From Saussurea involucrata (lineage: Eukaryota > Streptophyta > Magnoliopsida > Asterales > Asteraceae), in NCBI GenBank assembly GCA_033807775.1, contig CM066319.1, forward strand, positions 159,779,983 through 159,843,982: a DNA stretch of 64,000 bases, read 5' to 3'. Shown here piece by piece: positions 31,969-42,859 of this stretch; the stretch's first letter is position 1, and every line of letters starts with the position of its first letter. Made by a program: the position numbers and the translations under genes. The notes under the pieces were generated by a model that saw nothing but the letters and a program-made list of their open reading frames with translations, made no database searches and was not told the DNA's origin.

Positions 31969-33887
31969 ATCTCCCCCTAAAGTTATATAAAGAAAAATAT
32001 GGTCTTGAAAACTTTAGGTCTTGATCTTCTCTCCCTCTTGAATCTTTGAAACACTTTAGTGTTGCTTGTATTCATGGCTTTCCAAGCTCCCCCTTGAATT
32101 ATGCTCTTAGTCTTCAGAGTATCAACTTTATCAGTGACATTCCACAATGCTACTTCAGTTTAAGAATCCGTCTTTGAACCGCGAGTTGAATTGGTTTTGA
32201 ATAAATTCAGAATTTGTCGAAACAATATTCTCGAATGAGGAAACAACATGTAGCGAACACTACTTGGTAAGGGATGAGAAGAACCAATGCACATGTAATC
32301 TTTTCTGCATAGATCATAACAGTTACTCCCCCTCAACATTTGCTTACTCCCCCTTAACTTGATAATCTGGGTCTTTGAACTTTTATTTACTCCCCCTCAA
32401 CTTTTATAACGTTTCTCTCCCTCATGATGATTAGGAGCATCCTGAGCATCATATAACTTCAAAGACAACACTGATAAGTAGCAAAATACCAGATAAGACG
32501 TTAAGTAACCAGAATGAGGTAATCAACTAACACAGAAACACAAAAGTAACTGTCATCACAACAATTAAGAAAATTGTGTGGCCTATGTTCAGAGTTGGCA
32601 TTGGGGTATCTCCGATAGGACTTCCAGTTATCACTGAAGTAAAATTTTAAAAATTACTTCTCAAACTGTTCCGGCAATATCACGAAGATATGCAAGTGGA
32701 ATCACAAAGACTCGTGCATGTGTGAAAGAGATAATTCATAGATTTGGCTCAAAAATTGATTTAACCTGGGACGCATGTTAAAAATCAATTGACACAATGA
32801 GTAGAATATGAAGTTCGGAGACCAGAGTTGATGTCTTCCTTTTTTCAATATCTAAGACCTCCGAGTGAGGAATAGATAGATTATGTGCTAGACCTCCGTG
32901 AATATACGAAACAAGCATCTTTTATGAGATACTTGAGTGGTTGGGTGGGGTGACACGAGTTATCGACACTGGGTCCATGTCTGTTTCTATATTCATCTCC
33001 AAAGAACGAGAATGAATAGATTGTGTGGTTACCTGGATAACTGACTCGGTTTGGTAAGGACCAATATATTCTTTTAAGTCCTGTCACATCCTCACCATTT
33101 TTCTTTTCACTTCAAACTCATCAATGCATCTAGACCTCTCACTGGTGTCTATAATGGATGTGTTTCTTGGGTAGGTCCTTCCGGTTCTAGATAGACCATA
33201 GAAACAAAATAAATCCTATCACTCTTTTCACACTCTTTTCATATACCAAATAAAAACAGTTTAGTAAACATTGAAGTACACATTTCAAAACGAGTTCTAA
33301 ACTGTAATGTTTAGAAGTCATAAAAAAAATTAAGTCCGAGTTCTGATCTGAGGTAATCAGAAGTCATTAAAAATGAATTTCGAGTTCTGATATGAGGTAA
33401 TCAAAAGTCATGATAAATTGAAATAATTGAATTTCAAATAACAAATTCAAGCACGAACTAGAATGACTCGGTAAGCACATTATAGTAAAAAATCAAACAA
33501 TGAATAGAAAGTTTAATTGTGAAGAACAATTCACAATTAATATATCAGAAAAGAATTGAATCATTAACATGAAATGACGAACTTTGAAACACAAGTAGGA
33601 ATTCAAGCGAGTGTATTTCCATCCAAAAATCAACAAGTATATGAGACATGGAAATAACTAAGTCAAGAAAATATAACACGTGGCATTCATGAAAGTTAAC
33701 ATTGGAGAATAACAAACACAAGTAAGTTATCCAGAATGAATTACCACGGTTCTTTGAATTCACTGAAAAATTCATGTATATGTCAAATACCTGATGCTCC
33801 CCCTCAAAATTGGCGTAACCTTTTATTGCTGTCATGTGAAAAGGACTATTCTGAATTGTGTTACACATGACATTCCTGCAAAACAAG
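31969..33887 (-). other. Internal 2 3' region, non-coding, multiple polypurine words
   Basis: No pol gene. Plus-strand TCCCCC words at about 31971, 32090, 32328, 32349 and 32390 are, on the minus strand, repeated GGGGGA polypurine tracts, a known Sirevirus trait. The remainder (32450-33880) has only short frames and no recognisable domain. Confidence 0.55.
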
Positions 33888-35823
33888 CTAGAAAGATTTT
33901 GGTATCCATGCTTTGATGGATCCTTGATGGTTAGATGCCTTAACTGTAAAATGGGGATTGGGAATGCTATAGGTACCATACCGGTTGTTCACATCCTTTG
34001 GATGTACGAAGTCACTCTTTCCACAATAAGTGCAACAGATCTTTGCTCGGTTTAAACTGATCAGCTTAGCTATAGGGTAAACATGAGCAGGCGAACCAGT
34101 CTTAGAAATAAATGACTTTGTATCAACTATAAGAGAATTATGAGACTTGTTTCCATCACTGTCTTCTGTAGTTGATTTCTTTCTCCAAACCATTTTTACT
34201 TTTCTAAAAACGTGATTATCTGAAGAATCATTAAGCTCACATGTCAGAGGAACTAGGGTAAAAAGATTGTCTTTTGTGAGAATTACCGGTTTTTGAGCGT
34301 TTCTTTGGCCGTCTTTTAGATTTAGATTTTGAAGAAATGGTCTTAGAAACGTTTTTGGAGTTAGAACATTCTCCGTTTTCAAAATTAACCGGATTGAGCA
34401 AAGTTAATTTTTGAAATTTCTTCATCATGGCAAACCGTTGAATTAATAAACTCAGAAAACCGTTGTGCAGAATCAAGTGGATAATCTTCATCCGAGTCAG
34501 ATGAGGGACAATTAAAGGGTTGGAAGTGATCAGGCGCGAAAGGGTTGTCAAAATCAGAGAAAAGATTCATTTGTATCGATTCGGTTTGAATCGCCTTACC
34601 TTTATTTTGAAAACTCAAATCCCATTCATCGGTGTCAAGAGACACTCCTAGAAAGGATTTGCATGAGGAACTATCCGAATAGGTAGTGGACGGGTCAACC
34701 GAGATGGTATCCGGAGTGGTAGGCTTCATCGGAGTATCCACGAGACTTTCCTTAGCCATCTTTTCGGTTAGAGCCTCTGCCGCCAAAGCAGACATTTTAG
34801 AAGTCAGTCTAGCAATCTCGGTTTTATAACTCGTTCTTTCTTATTTGGATAATGACTCGGTTTTGTTCTGTTTGAGTTCATGTAAAGTGGATAAAAGTAC
34901 AGTTCTTTCTGTCTCAAAAATAACCTTATCCCTCATAATTGATTCTTCGAGATGGAAAATAATGTTTCCAAATTAGAGGTGGAACATATTGTTTGAACTC
35001 CGATTTATCATTAGATTCTACATCTGGAGTTGTCTCAACTGGTACTGGAGTTTCCACAGTTTTGGCAAGTGAGCAGATGTCGAAGTAATCATTTGACAGG
35101 TAAGGTGTTTTGTTTTTCAAATAAGAAGCATTAAGTTTTTCATAAACAAAAGGAACGTGAACGTTAATGTTCTTTCGAGGTTGTTCATCTTTTGTATTAG
35201 GATCGACATTCTCAGGCTTTTCCCCTACTTTTTGGTAGAGGAATACCAGTTTGTCGCTTAATGGTTTCTTTTTCCTCGTCCTCCGAAGACATTTTGGTCC
35301 ATTTGATCTTGTACTCCGGATATTGCTTATCTAGTCCCAAAAAGTTGAATTCATAAAGAGTGGGAACACGAGATAAGATTTTCTTTAGGTAACGAGGATT
35401 GTCATATCCTAGTCCCCAAAGGGCGTTGTAGTATTTGAATTCTTTCGGTTTGTTCAAATGAATGGTTTGGTCTGATTGACCGCGTTTATAAAGTTTGGAT
35501 TCGAGGTCCTTGAGCTTGTTTATCAAGTCAGTATTTTCCTTTTGAACATTTGACCGAAAATTGACAATCTTAGTGTACTCCTCCTGAGACTTGTGTAACT
35601 TTTATGTTAATTAAGATAATTGGGTCTCTTGGGTTTCAACTCTTTTTGAAATGGTTGAGCGTTCAGATTGATAGTTTTCTATAACACACTTATGTTCAGC
35701 CTTTTCAATCGCTAGCTTGCCTATAGTGTCGTATTTGATTTTGGCATCGGTATCTAGCTTAGTGATTTGGGCTTCTAAATGAGAAACTTTCTCATTGAGC
35801 TCAGAGTAAGTTAGGTAAGACAT
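33888..35823 (-). pseudogene. gag: Composite Copia internal 2 Gag-like gene, broken
   Basis: The ATG is at 35823, with the same N-terminal coiled coil as internal 1. Pieces at 35611-35823, 35212-35526, 34926-35120, 34385-34795 and 33888-34382 cover the same domains in order, separated by stops and frame changes. The C-terminus keeps a zinc-knuckle start Cys-Thr-Tyr-Cys-Gly-Lys-Ser-Asp and ends Lys-Ala-Trp-Ile-Pro-Lys, the Trp-x-Pro-Lys motif that in complete Copia elements leads into protease. Pol then simply does not follow. Non-functional. Confidence 0.72.
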
Positions 35824-35853
35824 TGTTACTTGAAAGAAATGATCGTGAGACAA

Positions 35854-36900
35854 AAGATATGATCCAATAGTGTATCATAGAATACACAAAAGTCCCCCTT
35901 CGGCGACTTAGCACCCCGAGAAAAAAATTTAAAAACTGAAGGGTCAGAACACTCCTGGATTTGTGATCCGGGTGTGGTTTCCCGGATAAACAATCCGGGA
36001 AGTGGGATCCAAAAAAGAAGTACCGGGAAAAAGAGGATCCGGAAATGGAAACCGGGAATTGGGAATCTGGTACTTGGAACCGGGATTAGCGAACTCGGGA
36101 CAAAAGAAAATCTGGAACCGGGAGTGAATCCGGAACAAGAACCGGTGTGGAATCCGGAACTCGTGAGAGACTCGAAACCGGTGTGGAATACGGAACTGGT
36201 GAGAGACCCGGAACGAATCGAAAACCGGATTGAAATCCGGTATGTGTCGGAACCCGGTGCGAAACCAGAATCGGTAGAGGCCGGAACCGGTAAACTTCCG
36301 GAACCGGATGGGGAACTGGAGAAATCCAAGTCCCGATAAACAAAACCGGGAGTTCAATCCGGACCCGGGTAACTTGGGATCCGTCAACAAACTTCGGGAA
36401 ACTAAAGGAGACCGGGACCCAACAATTTTGAAGTCCCGTATTCAACAAAAAACAAGTAAACGGACGTACCTGGGTTTGCAAAAACCATGATTTTGACGAG
36501 ATTTCTTCAAGAGACCTTCTGTAAACAATTTTAATACCACACATACAACTAAAAGAACACAAACAACGAACCAAATCAAATTTAAACCCACTCTTGAGCA
36601 ATAAATCAAGAAAAATTGTAAAACAGAGACTATAAAACCAAGAACAGGGACTCAAAACCAAAGAGTCAACTTTAAGCAATTGGTGGTCAAAAACTTCAAA
36701 ATCGATTGTGAAAAAGTGCAGAAATCAGTTTAAGAATGTCATGAGTGGATTGGTAAACAACGATTTCACTTTTAACGATAAAATCAACAAACCCAAAAAT
36801 CAATATGAACACATCGCCGTTTATCCTGATTTGAAGAACACAGATGCAAAAAGTGATACCTTTTAGATTAATAGCTTTGTCCCTCTGCTCTGATACCACT
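35854..36900 (-). other. Internal 2 leader with CCGG-rich segment and primer site
   Basis: TGATACCACT (36891-36900) beside LTR C is a tRNA-Met primer site (reverse GTGGTATCAGAGCA, with GCTC before it). 35940-36460 is packed with CCGGAAC, ACCGG and CCGGGA words. 36176-36533 is nearly the same as 38128-38485. Long frames on both strands here (35826-36679) arise from this repetitive sequence and are not called genes. CCCCCTTCGGCGACTTAGCA at 35897 recalls a block of the solo LTR near 2307-2327. Confidence 0.55.
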
Positions 36901-37194
36901 TGTAGATCCCAGTTTGATCAAGTAACAATGTAAACACGAAACGATTAAGATTTGTATTGAATGAATAGAGAGTGTTACAAGATTGGAATGGAAAACACTC
37001 TCTATCTCTAATCACTATTAGGCGCACTCTGATTAAGCTAACAAAGCTTCTAACCTAAAACTCACTAAACACACTTTAAATACCTGGGCTTGACAGGCCC
37101 AAGCCCATTAACACAATAAGGCCTTTTACAAATAAATAACTCTATTCATTTCTTTATATCATTTTCTATTTTATAGACATTTATGGTCCTAACA
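36901..37194 (-). repeat. Composite Copia LTR C
   Basis: TGTAGATCCCAGTTTG..TGGTCCTAACA, the 5' LTR in the minus orientation, followed by TSD TCTTT at 37195. It aligns over its full length with LTR A, with few base changes by eye. Confidence 0.88.
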
Positions 37195-37483
37195 TCTTTT
37201 ATCGTATTAGTTTTCACCGTTTGTTGTATGAAAACTATGTTGGTATTTTAACTTGTTTTTTTCTACTTTACAAGTGCTTTAAAATTACGTTTTAGTTTAA
37301 GAAATGTTAAAAATTAAAAAAAATTGACAGGCGGGTACCCGGAACCGGTTCCCAACGGTTCCGGGACAGGTTCCAAAATAATGAGAACTGGCGGGAGCAG
37401 TTCCGGTTCCGGTTCTTTCTTTTAGGAACCGCCGGTTCCGGTTCCATGAAAATTGGCCGGGTACCCGGTATTGCTCACTCCTG
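37195..37483 (+). repeat. hAT-2 3' terminal region
   Basis: AT-rich DNA, then GGTACCCGG, GGTTCCGG and GGAACCG words mirroring the 5' subterminal repeats, then the inverted terminal repeat TGCTCACTCCTG ending at 37483. Confidence 0.8.
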
Positions 37484-38127
37484 GCGGAAGTGGTCTTTTC
37501 TTTGAAGTTGTGGCGACATTATTTGAATGGCACAAAGTGTACTCTCTTCACCGATCATAAAAGCGTCAAGTACATTTTCGACCAAAAGGAACTCATTATG
37601 CGGCAAAGAAGATGGGTTGAGTTGTTTAAGGACTACGATTGTGAACTCCTCTATCATACGGGAAAGGCTAACGTGGTAGCGGATGCCCTAAGCCGAAAAA
37701 GTCATGGGAGTGAAAATATGATAACTCTCACAAGGATTGATGTAATATCAAGTTTGATGGAGAGCATCAAGGCATTCCAAGAAGAGGCACTCCAAGAGGT
37801 TAACCTTAAAGAAGAAGTAATGGTGAAGTAAAAGGAACACCTAATGGAGGATAGTCGTGGGCTCAAACTCTTCCAAGGACGAATTTGGGTGCCGAAGTTG
37901 GGAGGAAACCGCGAGTTACTCCTAGACGAGGCGCATAAATCTAAGTACTCCGTTTATCCCGGTAGCACGAAAATGTATATGGACTTGAAGTTGAATAATT
38001 GGTGGCCGGTGATGAAGCTCGACGTCGCCAACTATGTGGAAAGGTGCACCACTTGCCTTCTAGTCAAGGCGGAACATCAAAAGCTGTATGGGAATTTGCA
38101 ACCTTTGACGATTCCAGAATGGAAATG
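37484..38127 (+). pseudogene. pol: Chromovirus pol continued: RNase H end and integrase zinc domain
   Basis: The frame resumes after hAT-2 with Phe-Ser-Leu-Lys-Leu-Trp-Arg-His-Tyr, Phe-Thr-Asp-His-Lys-Ser and Ala-Asp-Ala-Leu-Ser-Arg, the end of RNase H. A TAA at 37829 precedes the integrase zinc domain with Cys-Thr-Thr-Cys near 38047. Sequence stops at Pro-Glu-Trp-Lys-Trp, where the integrase core should begin, and turns into Copia leader sequence. The integrase core and 3' LTR are lost. Confidence 0.85.
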
Positions 38128-38485
38128 GAACCGGTGTGGAATCTGGAACTGGTGAGAGACCCGGAACGAACCGAAAACCGGATTGAAATCCGGTATGTGT
38201 CGGAACCCGGTGCGAAACCGGAATCGGTAGAGGCCGGAACCGGTAAACTTCCGGAACCGGATGGGGAACTGGAGAAATCCAAGTCCCGATAAACAAAACC
38301 GGGAGTTCAATCTGGACCCGGGTAACTTGGGATCCGACAACAAACTTTGGGAAACCAAAGGATTCCGGGACCCAACAATTTTGAAGTCCCGTATTAAACA
38401 AAAAACGAGTAAACGGACGTACCTGGGTTTGCAAAAACCACGATTTTGACGAGATTTCTTCGAGAGACCTTCTGTAAAACAATTT
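38128..38485. repeat. Second copy of the composite Copia leader segment
   Basis: About 358 bp nearly the same, in the same direction, as 36176-36533 (differences are scattered single bases). It begins inside chromovirus integrase at AACCGGTGTGGAA and ends at the Copia X LTR. It must come from another copy of the composite Copia family. Confidence 0.8.
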
Positions 38486-38767
38486 TGTTAGGGTCAATTT
38501 ATGTTGAATTAAAGTTCAGGGTTTAATTTGTAATTCTTGTATTTGAGCCTTATTAGTGAACGGGCCGTGGGCTTGTTAACCACGGGCCCGCCATATATAT
38601 ATAGTTCATTAGCCTTAGAAAAATAGGCTAGTGATCTCATTTGCTTTTCTTAATTGTATTGTAAACACTCTGATTGAAAAGCTAATACAGGGATGACCAG
38701 TTGAAATCATATACTTCATTGTTTATTGTTTGATTTCATTGTTCGTTGCACGGATCTGGAACTAACA
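38486..38767 (+). mobile_element. Copia X 5' LTR, 282 bp
   Basis: TGTTAGGGTCAATTTATG..GGAACTAACA with a tRNA-Met primer site right after it. A TATATATATAG box lies at about 38592-38602. The 3' LTR is outside the window. Copia X continues through 38768-39395, 61227-61544 and 61545-62005 and hosts the Tat element and Copia Y. Confidence 0.85.
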
Positions 38768-39395
38768 ATTGGTATCAGAGCAGACGGACAGATTCGATTC
38801 AAAGTTCTTCTCATTGATTTCTAGTAAGTTTGACTTTTTTACGTATGTATTCATATTGAAAAATCAAAATCTTGATTTTGGTAAAATTGTTCAAATTCGT
38901 TTATTGGGTTGTGTTAGCATTATTGTCATAAGTGTTTCTGCAAATTTTCACACCCTAATTCGATCATTTGAGTGGTTAATCTAGCAAATTAAGTTTAAAA
39001 TTTTTGGTTGTGTTCTTCAATAAAAATCAAATTTTTACCATCAAAACGTGTTCTCTTTGCTTAAAAATCGATTGGGTAGTGTTAGTTTTGTGTTTGTTAG
39101 TGTTTCTAATCTTTCAGGAACTTTCTTGAGCAACCCTAATCGAGATTCGATCGAATTGAAAAAGTCAGCCGTGGTTTCCGGATAGATCAGTCGTGGTTTC
39201 CAGACAAGTTCAAACTTTCCGGACATCTGTGTTATTCCATCCGGATTCATCCAATCTGTCCGGGTACATCACTCTTTCCGGGTAAGCAAACCATTCCGGG
39301 TAAGTTTCTTAAACTCAAATCTCTCCGGGTAAGATTGTTCCGGATAACTCAAAGTATCCGGTAATCAATTTCATCCGGAATCCTATTTTACCCGG
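38768..39395 (+). other. Copia X leader, first part, with primer site
   Basis: TTGGTATCAGAGCA at 38769-38782 is the primer site. From 39170 the leader repeats TCCGGA, TCCGGGTA and CCGGGTAAG every 15-25 bp up to the Tat insertion at 39396, and again after it (61222-61385). CCCGG (39391-39395) is the left TSD of the Tat element. No gene is seen. Confidence 0.7.
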
Positions 39396-40280
39396 TGTTA
39401 ATGCCAAAAATCGCACCAAAGGGACAACTTAAGGTCGATGTGGACTTAAACAACTAAAGAAAGAATCTTTCAACGAGACGTGCGACGATAAATAAAATAA
39501 AGAAACAAGGGATTTGATGACGCAGGAAAAACCTCAATCGAGGAAAAAACCTGCGGACGACAGTGGGTGTCGTCGCTGCACTATGGTCGCCAATCAGGGG
39601 CGATGTCCTTGGATACTGGTGTCGATCGTACAGTGATTACAATACAAATGAAGAAAATGCTTCGAAATGTAAAGTACAAGTGTTTGAAGGTAAAAATAGG
39701 TGTTTGTCGTGTACAAAACAAAGTGTGAACTGCTGGTCGAGGGTTGTTGTCGTGCGTCGAGAGCGATACTTAGAATAATGGTTCTTCACTTCAGGTGTTC
39801 TTGAATAATGCTTCGGTTGTTAATCGCCGGATATTCGATGTGTTGAAATGTTGATTGAGCTTGATATTTATAGTCTTCGTGTCCTTAGCTTCACCCATGA
39901 ATGCTCCTTTAATGGCTTTAACGGTTGGAAACGGTCGCCGGAGTAATGATCTTCGTCCGTTACGGTCGCCGGCTGTTTAATGATTGCGTCGGTTATAGTC
40001 GTTGCTCCTTAATGACTTTGACTCCTGCATTAAACACTTAACAAACGGTTATGGTTAACGTCATCTTTGGTCGAGGTCGCGCGTCTTTATATAATGGTCG
40101 TGCGGATCGGGCGACGCTATGGTCGAGCGTTGTGAGGAACTCTCGACTTACCTTTTATGAGGGACGACGATGGTGTTCTGGGTCTTTGTCGAGACCTTAT
40201 CTTAATACAAGATATAGTCCTTAATCATACGTCTTACCTGTTCTGGTCGCGGTCGAGCGACGTGATTTTTAGCCCAAACA
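39396..40280 (-). repeat. Tat element 3' LTR
   Basis: Plus sequence TGTTAATGCCAAAAATCGC..AGCCCAAACA, 885 bp, same length as its partner. Rich in GGTCG and GTCGAGG words. Preceded on the minus strand by the polypurine tract at 40281-40294. Confidence 0.9.
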
Positions 40281-40625
40281 GTTTGCCCCCAAAATTTGAA
40301 AATTGAATGTCAAATTTAAGTTTTAAATTTTGCTTGTCGAACGCTTAGACTTGTGACCTGGGTTGAGGGACTTACCTGGTTGTCGTGGAACTAGACCGGT
40401 TCGCCTTTAACTGAACGAGAAGTTGAAAAGTTATGACGACATACTAACGCGCGATGATGCTTACCAGCTGTCGAAGACAAGTGTCGAAGATCCGGGCGGA
40501 TATACGAAAGGACATGGACGCGTGTTGATCATCAGCGGACTCGACTTGTTGCGATTTCCTGCATAAATAGAGATCACAATGGGTTGTTTTCTTTAGAGAT
40601 TTTCTTTAAAAGTTTTCTGTTTCTG
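40281..40625. other. Tat element 3' untranslated region with polypurine tract
   Basis: GTTTGCCCCCAAAA (40281-40294) is the polypurine tract in reverse. A plus-strand TATA-like CATAAATAG (40562-40570) stands 56 bp before the antisense gene described next. Confidence 0.6.
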
Positions 40626-41181
40626 ATGAGGCCCTTCTCTAGAATCTCGACTTTGTTCAAATCTTGGGTGGTTGGAGATCTATCAAGGGTTGCGATACCC
40701 GAATCGTTGACGATGTTGGTTACAATGAACACGATGTCTGTGTATTCTGCACACCTGGCGACGATGTCTTCTGCCACGTCAACCCTTTCGTCAGCCGACA
40801 GGGGCGGGGGTGTAAAAACGGGAGAGAGCGAGGAGGAACTTATGGTGATCAGCTTTGCGCTGTCGCCGTCCATCTCTTTTGACTACGTCCTCGTCAGGAT
40901 TAAGTCACTTCCGCATCTAGGGAAACATCAGCCCTTAGTTTCCGAGGAGTGTTTTCAAAGGATCTCTATTGAAGAGATAGGGCTGTGTTTAGCCGAACTG
41001 GCGTTCCTTGTAAGTTTTTCTTTCAAAACTTGTGTTATCGATGTTCTTTCGTTTTTATGTTTTGCTAACGTGTTCCCTTCGTATTTGACAGATGCTTCTG
41101 TTTCTTTTCATTAAGTGTGTCAGGACGGGAACAATATTGGAGTGGAGGTCACTCATCAGAAAACAAATGTTCCAGCCTTAA
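40626..41181 (+). CDS. Possible antisense gene in the Tat element, two exons, function unknown
   Basis: It runs opposite to pol. Exon 1, 40626-41009, starts Met-Arg-Pro-Phe-Ser-Arg-Ile-Ser and has 128 codons. A consensus donor GTAAGTTTTT (41010) and acceptor TTTGACAG (to 41091) bound an 82-bp intron in phase 0. Exon 2, 41092-41181, adds 29 codons and a stop. CATAAATAG at 40562 could be its TATA box. Extra antisense ORFs are known between pol and the 3' LTR of Tat-lineage elements; I see no known domain here, and the product (157 aa) may be a remnant. A 99-codon frame on the opposite strand (40574-40873) overlaps it and is less convincing. Confidence 0.4.
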
Positions 41182-41747
41182 CTTTAATCTTAAGAGCCAC
41201 ATTCTCAGAATATTATGGCGTAAGGAGTTGGAAAACAATTCCTAACATACTCGTTTGATCCTTGCATTAACATGTTTTGATGCTGCCACGATCTCGAAGG
41301 TCAAGACTCCGGGCAGAACATACGACTGACACTCTTCTCCACATTTTTTGTTTTATGTAGTTTACGCTCGAGCTTATTAGTGTGTAATGAGTTTTAGTCT
41401 GTCTTTGTATAACTGTTTGTTTTGTGAACATGTTATCGTCTGTAAAATGAGCGAAGAATTGTGCGACTTAGGCATTCTTTGCAATATGATGAATATAACT
41501 CAGACATTTTGTATTGTATTGACAATCATGAATATATATCATCGATGAATATGAAAAAATTTCAAAGTTTAGAAACTTTTATTGAGAGGTCATTAAAACC
41601 TACCAATCGTACGACGAAATTTAGATGCCCCCGTGGTAAGACGATCGATTCGTGAACTTGGGCATCTATGTTGTGCGTTCCCGTAATTATCTTTCGATCC
41701 TATGATGTTTATTTTCAAGTAAGAATTTGTATGAGAAAGAAGTAATC
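41182..41747. other. Tat element non-coding region after pol
   Basis: I see no domain or repeat here. A 64-codon plus frame at 41461-41655 has no recognisable feature. GATGCCCCCGTGG at 41625 is, on the minus strand, a short polypurine-like word downstream of the pol stop. Confidence 0.4.
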
Positions 41748-41822
41748 TTAAAAGAAATATCTATTGAGATGCGTCGCATTCCAACTACGTGGGATCTCTT
41801 GATTGTCGAGGGTCTGGAGTCG
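41748..41822 (-). pseudogene. pol: Tat pol C-terminus, distal of the Copia A insertion
   Basis: The minus strand reads Leu-Gln-Thr-Leu-Asp, Glu-Ile-Pro-Arg-Ser-Trp-Asn-Ala and His-Leu-Asn-Arg-Tyr-Phe-Phe, then TAA (41748-41750). This is the typical end of Tat integrase and continues exactly from Gly-Ala-Tyr-Arg at 57000 once Copia A and one AGTCG repeat are removed. Confidence 0.85.
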
Positions 41823-42673
41823 TGTTGGTTCCCGATTTGCTTATACAAGATTGTCAGATCTATTAGTTCGAATTTATGTTTGATGCGGAAGCGTATTTGA
41901 ATAACTAACAGATATGATTGATAGATTTAGAACATAACATAAATAAACAGTGAACAGGAAATAATATCTCAAAGTTTACTGAATATATATATTAAGAACA
42001 GATTCAAGAAAAGTGAGTAAGCAAAGCTTTTAAAACAGATATGACTCTCAAAGTGTTTAAAGCTATGTGTTCTTGTGATGTTTTTCTCTCTTGAATTCTT
42101 GTTTCGATTTTCCGATTGATCGATCGATGGATAGGAAGAACTCAACATGAGTCTTCCTTATATACTACTCTAAGGGGACCATAAAGCATATGCTACTATT
42201 CACAAAGGACGGTATGAATAGTTGGACGGATGGCATGAACAGTTGGACGTGCTGTATTGCATTTAATGCAGCAGACGTCTATTATGTACTAAGCCCTATT
42301 GAATCCAACCAGAGTTTGACACGTTGCAGTTGGACAGGGCATGCTACCATGCATGTTGATGAACAGGTCCTGTAACAGTAGCAAGATATTATAAATATAT
42401 TTTAAGTCTTTGTTGAAGACCGCAGAGGCTCTGTGAAGTGCCACAGAGGTTCTGCGGTTTGGTCCTTAGAAGAACAGTCTTCACCGGATTCCGAGTCTTT
42501 GGTCTTCTTTGCGCGTATGACAGAGCTTCTGTAGGGCGCCTCTTTAGCTTCTGTAGCTTCTTGACCTTGATCTCTCGGTAAGTTCGGCAGAGCCTCTGTA
42601 AGAGGCTTTCTTCACTTAGCCTATTTTTCACTACTTCTAAATACTTCTATGATTAGGAAGATTGAAGCTAACA
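41823..42673 (-). repeat. Copia A 3' LTR
   Basis: TGTTGGTTCCCG..GAAGCTAACA read on plus. Near-palindromes CAGAG-x-TCTG lie at 42423, 42444, 42521 and 42588, and a TATATAAGG box on the minus strand near 42160, downstream of them in the transcription direction. Confidence 0.92.
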
Positions 42674-42859
42674 ATCTTCCCCTAAGTAGTGAAAAATAAA
42701 AAATTTAACTTGAGTTTAGTTAGGCTAAGTTAGATAAGACAGAGGTTAAACAATACCTCGGAAGTTCTTTCATTCAGAAATATGCCAGAGGCATTTTACA
42801 TTTGAGTACAATGAAAGATAAACTTTTGACTTGGTTTGCAGAGATTTGAGGTTTGAGAA

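Larger units (their letters stand above)
28778..37194 (-). mobile_element. Composite Copia: LTR-internal 1-LTR-internal 2-LTR, inserted as one unit
   Basis: Three LTRs lie in the same orientation: A 28778-29073, B 31696-31968, C 36901-37194. The composite is flanked by TCTTT on both sides (28773-28777, 37195-37199). On the minus strand each internal region begins with a primer site next to its right LTR and ends with a polypurine tract next to its left LTR. The outer LTRs A and C resemble each other closely (296 and 294 bp); B is shorter (273 bp) and clearly more diverged. Both internal regions encode only Gag-like protein, with no protease, integrase or RT, so the family is non-autonomous. 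Confidence 0.85.
20571..37483 (+). mobile_element. hAT-2 DNA transposon, 16.9 kb with nested insertions
   Basis: The ends read TAGGGGTGAGCA (20571) and, inverted, CAGGAGTGAGCA (37483). Flanks are 8-bp duplications GCGGTAGT (20563-20570) and GCGGAAGT (37484-37491) with one mismatch. Removing the element rejoins the chromovirus RNase H frame (Leu-Glu-Leu-Ala-Val-Val). Contents in order: subterminal repeats, a leader with captured gene exons and a MITE, a broken BED-hAT transposase, a Copia composite, and the 3' end. Removing the 8.4-kb composite and MITE leaves roughly 8.2 kb. Confidence 0.92.
15563..38127 (+). mobile_element. Tekay-like chromovirus (Ty3/Gypsy), decayed and truncated
   Basis: It consists of the 5' LTR (15563-17400), leader, gag and pol to 20570, the hAT-2 insertion, and pol again at 37484-38127. 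The element then breaks off in the integrase. There is no 3' LTR. TGTAACACCC-type start (first base changed), tRNA-Met primer site and the RT/RNase H sequence place it with the chromoviruses, closest to Tekay/Del by eye. Several stops and frameshifts show it is old. Confidence 0.8.

Noticed and set aside
35826..36679. Long overlapping frames on both strands rich in Arg, Pro, Phe and Gly
   Set aside because: They translate the CCGG-rich repeats of a Copia leader, lie on both strands at once and show no domain. The copies at 37999-38497 are the same.
41461..41655. Small gene after Tat pol
   Set aside because: 64 codons, AT-rich, no domain, no splice or promoter signal.
42190..42375. 61-codon frame repeated at 56512-56697
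   Set aside because: It is present in both LTRs of Copia A simply because the LTRs are copies; no sign of coding.
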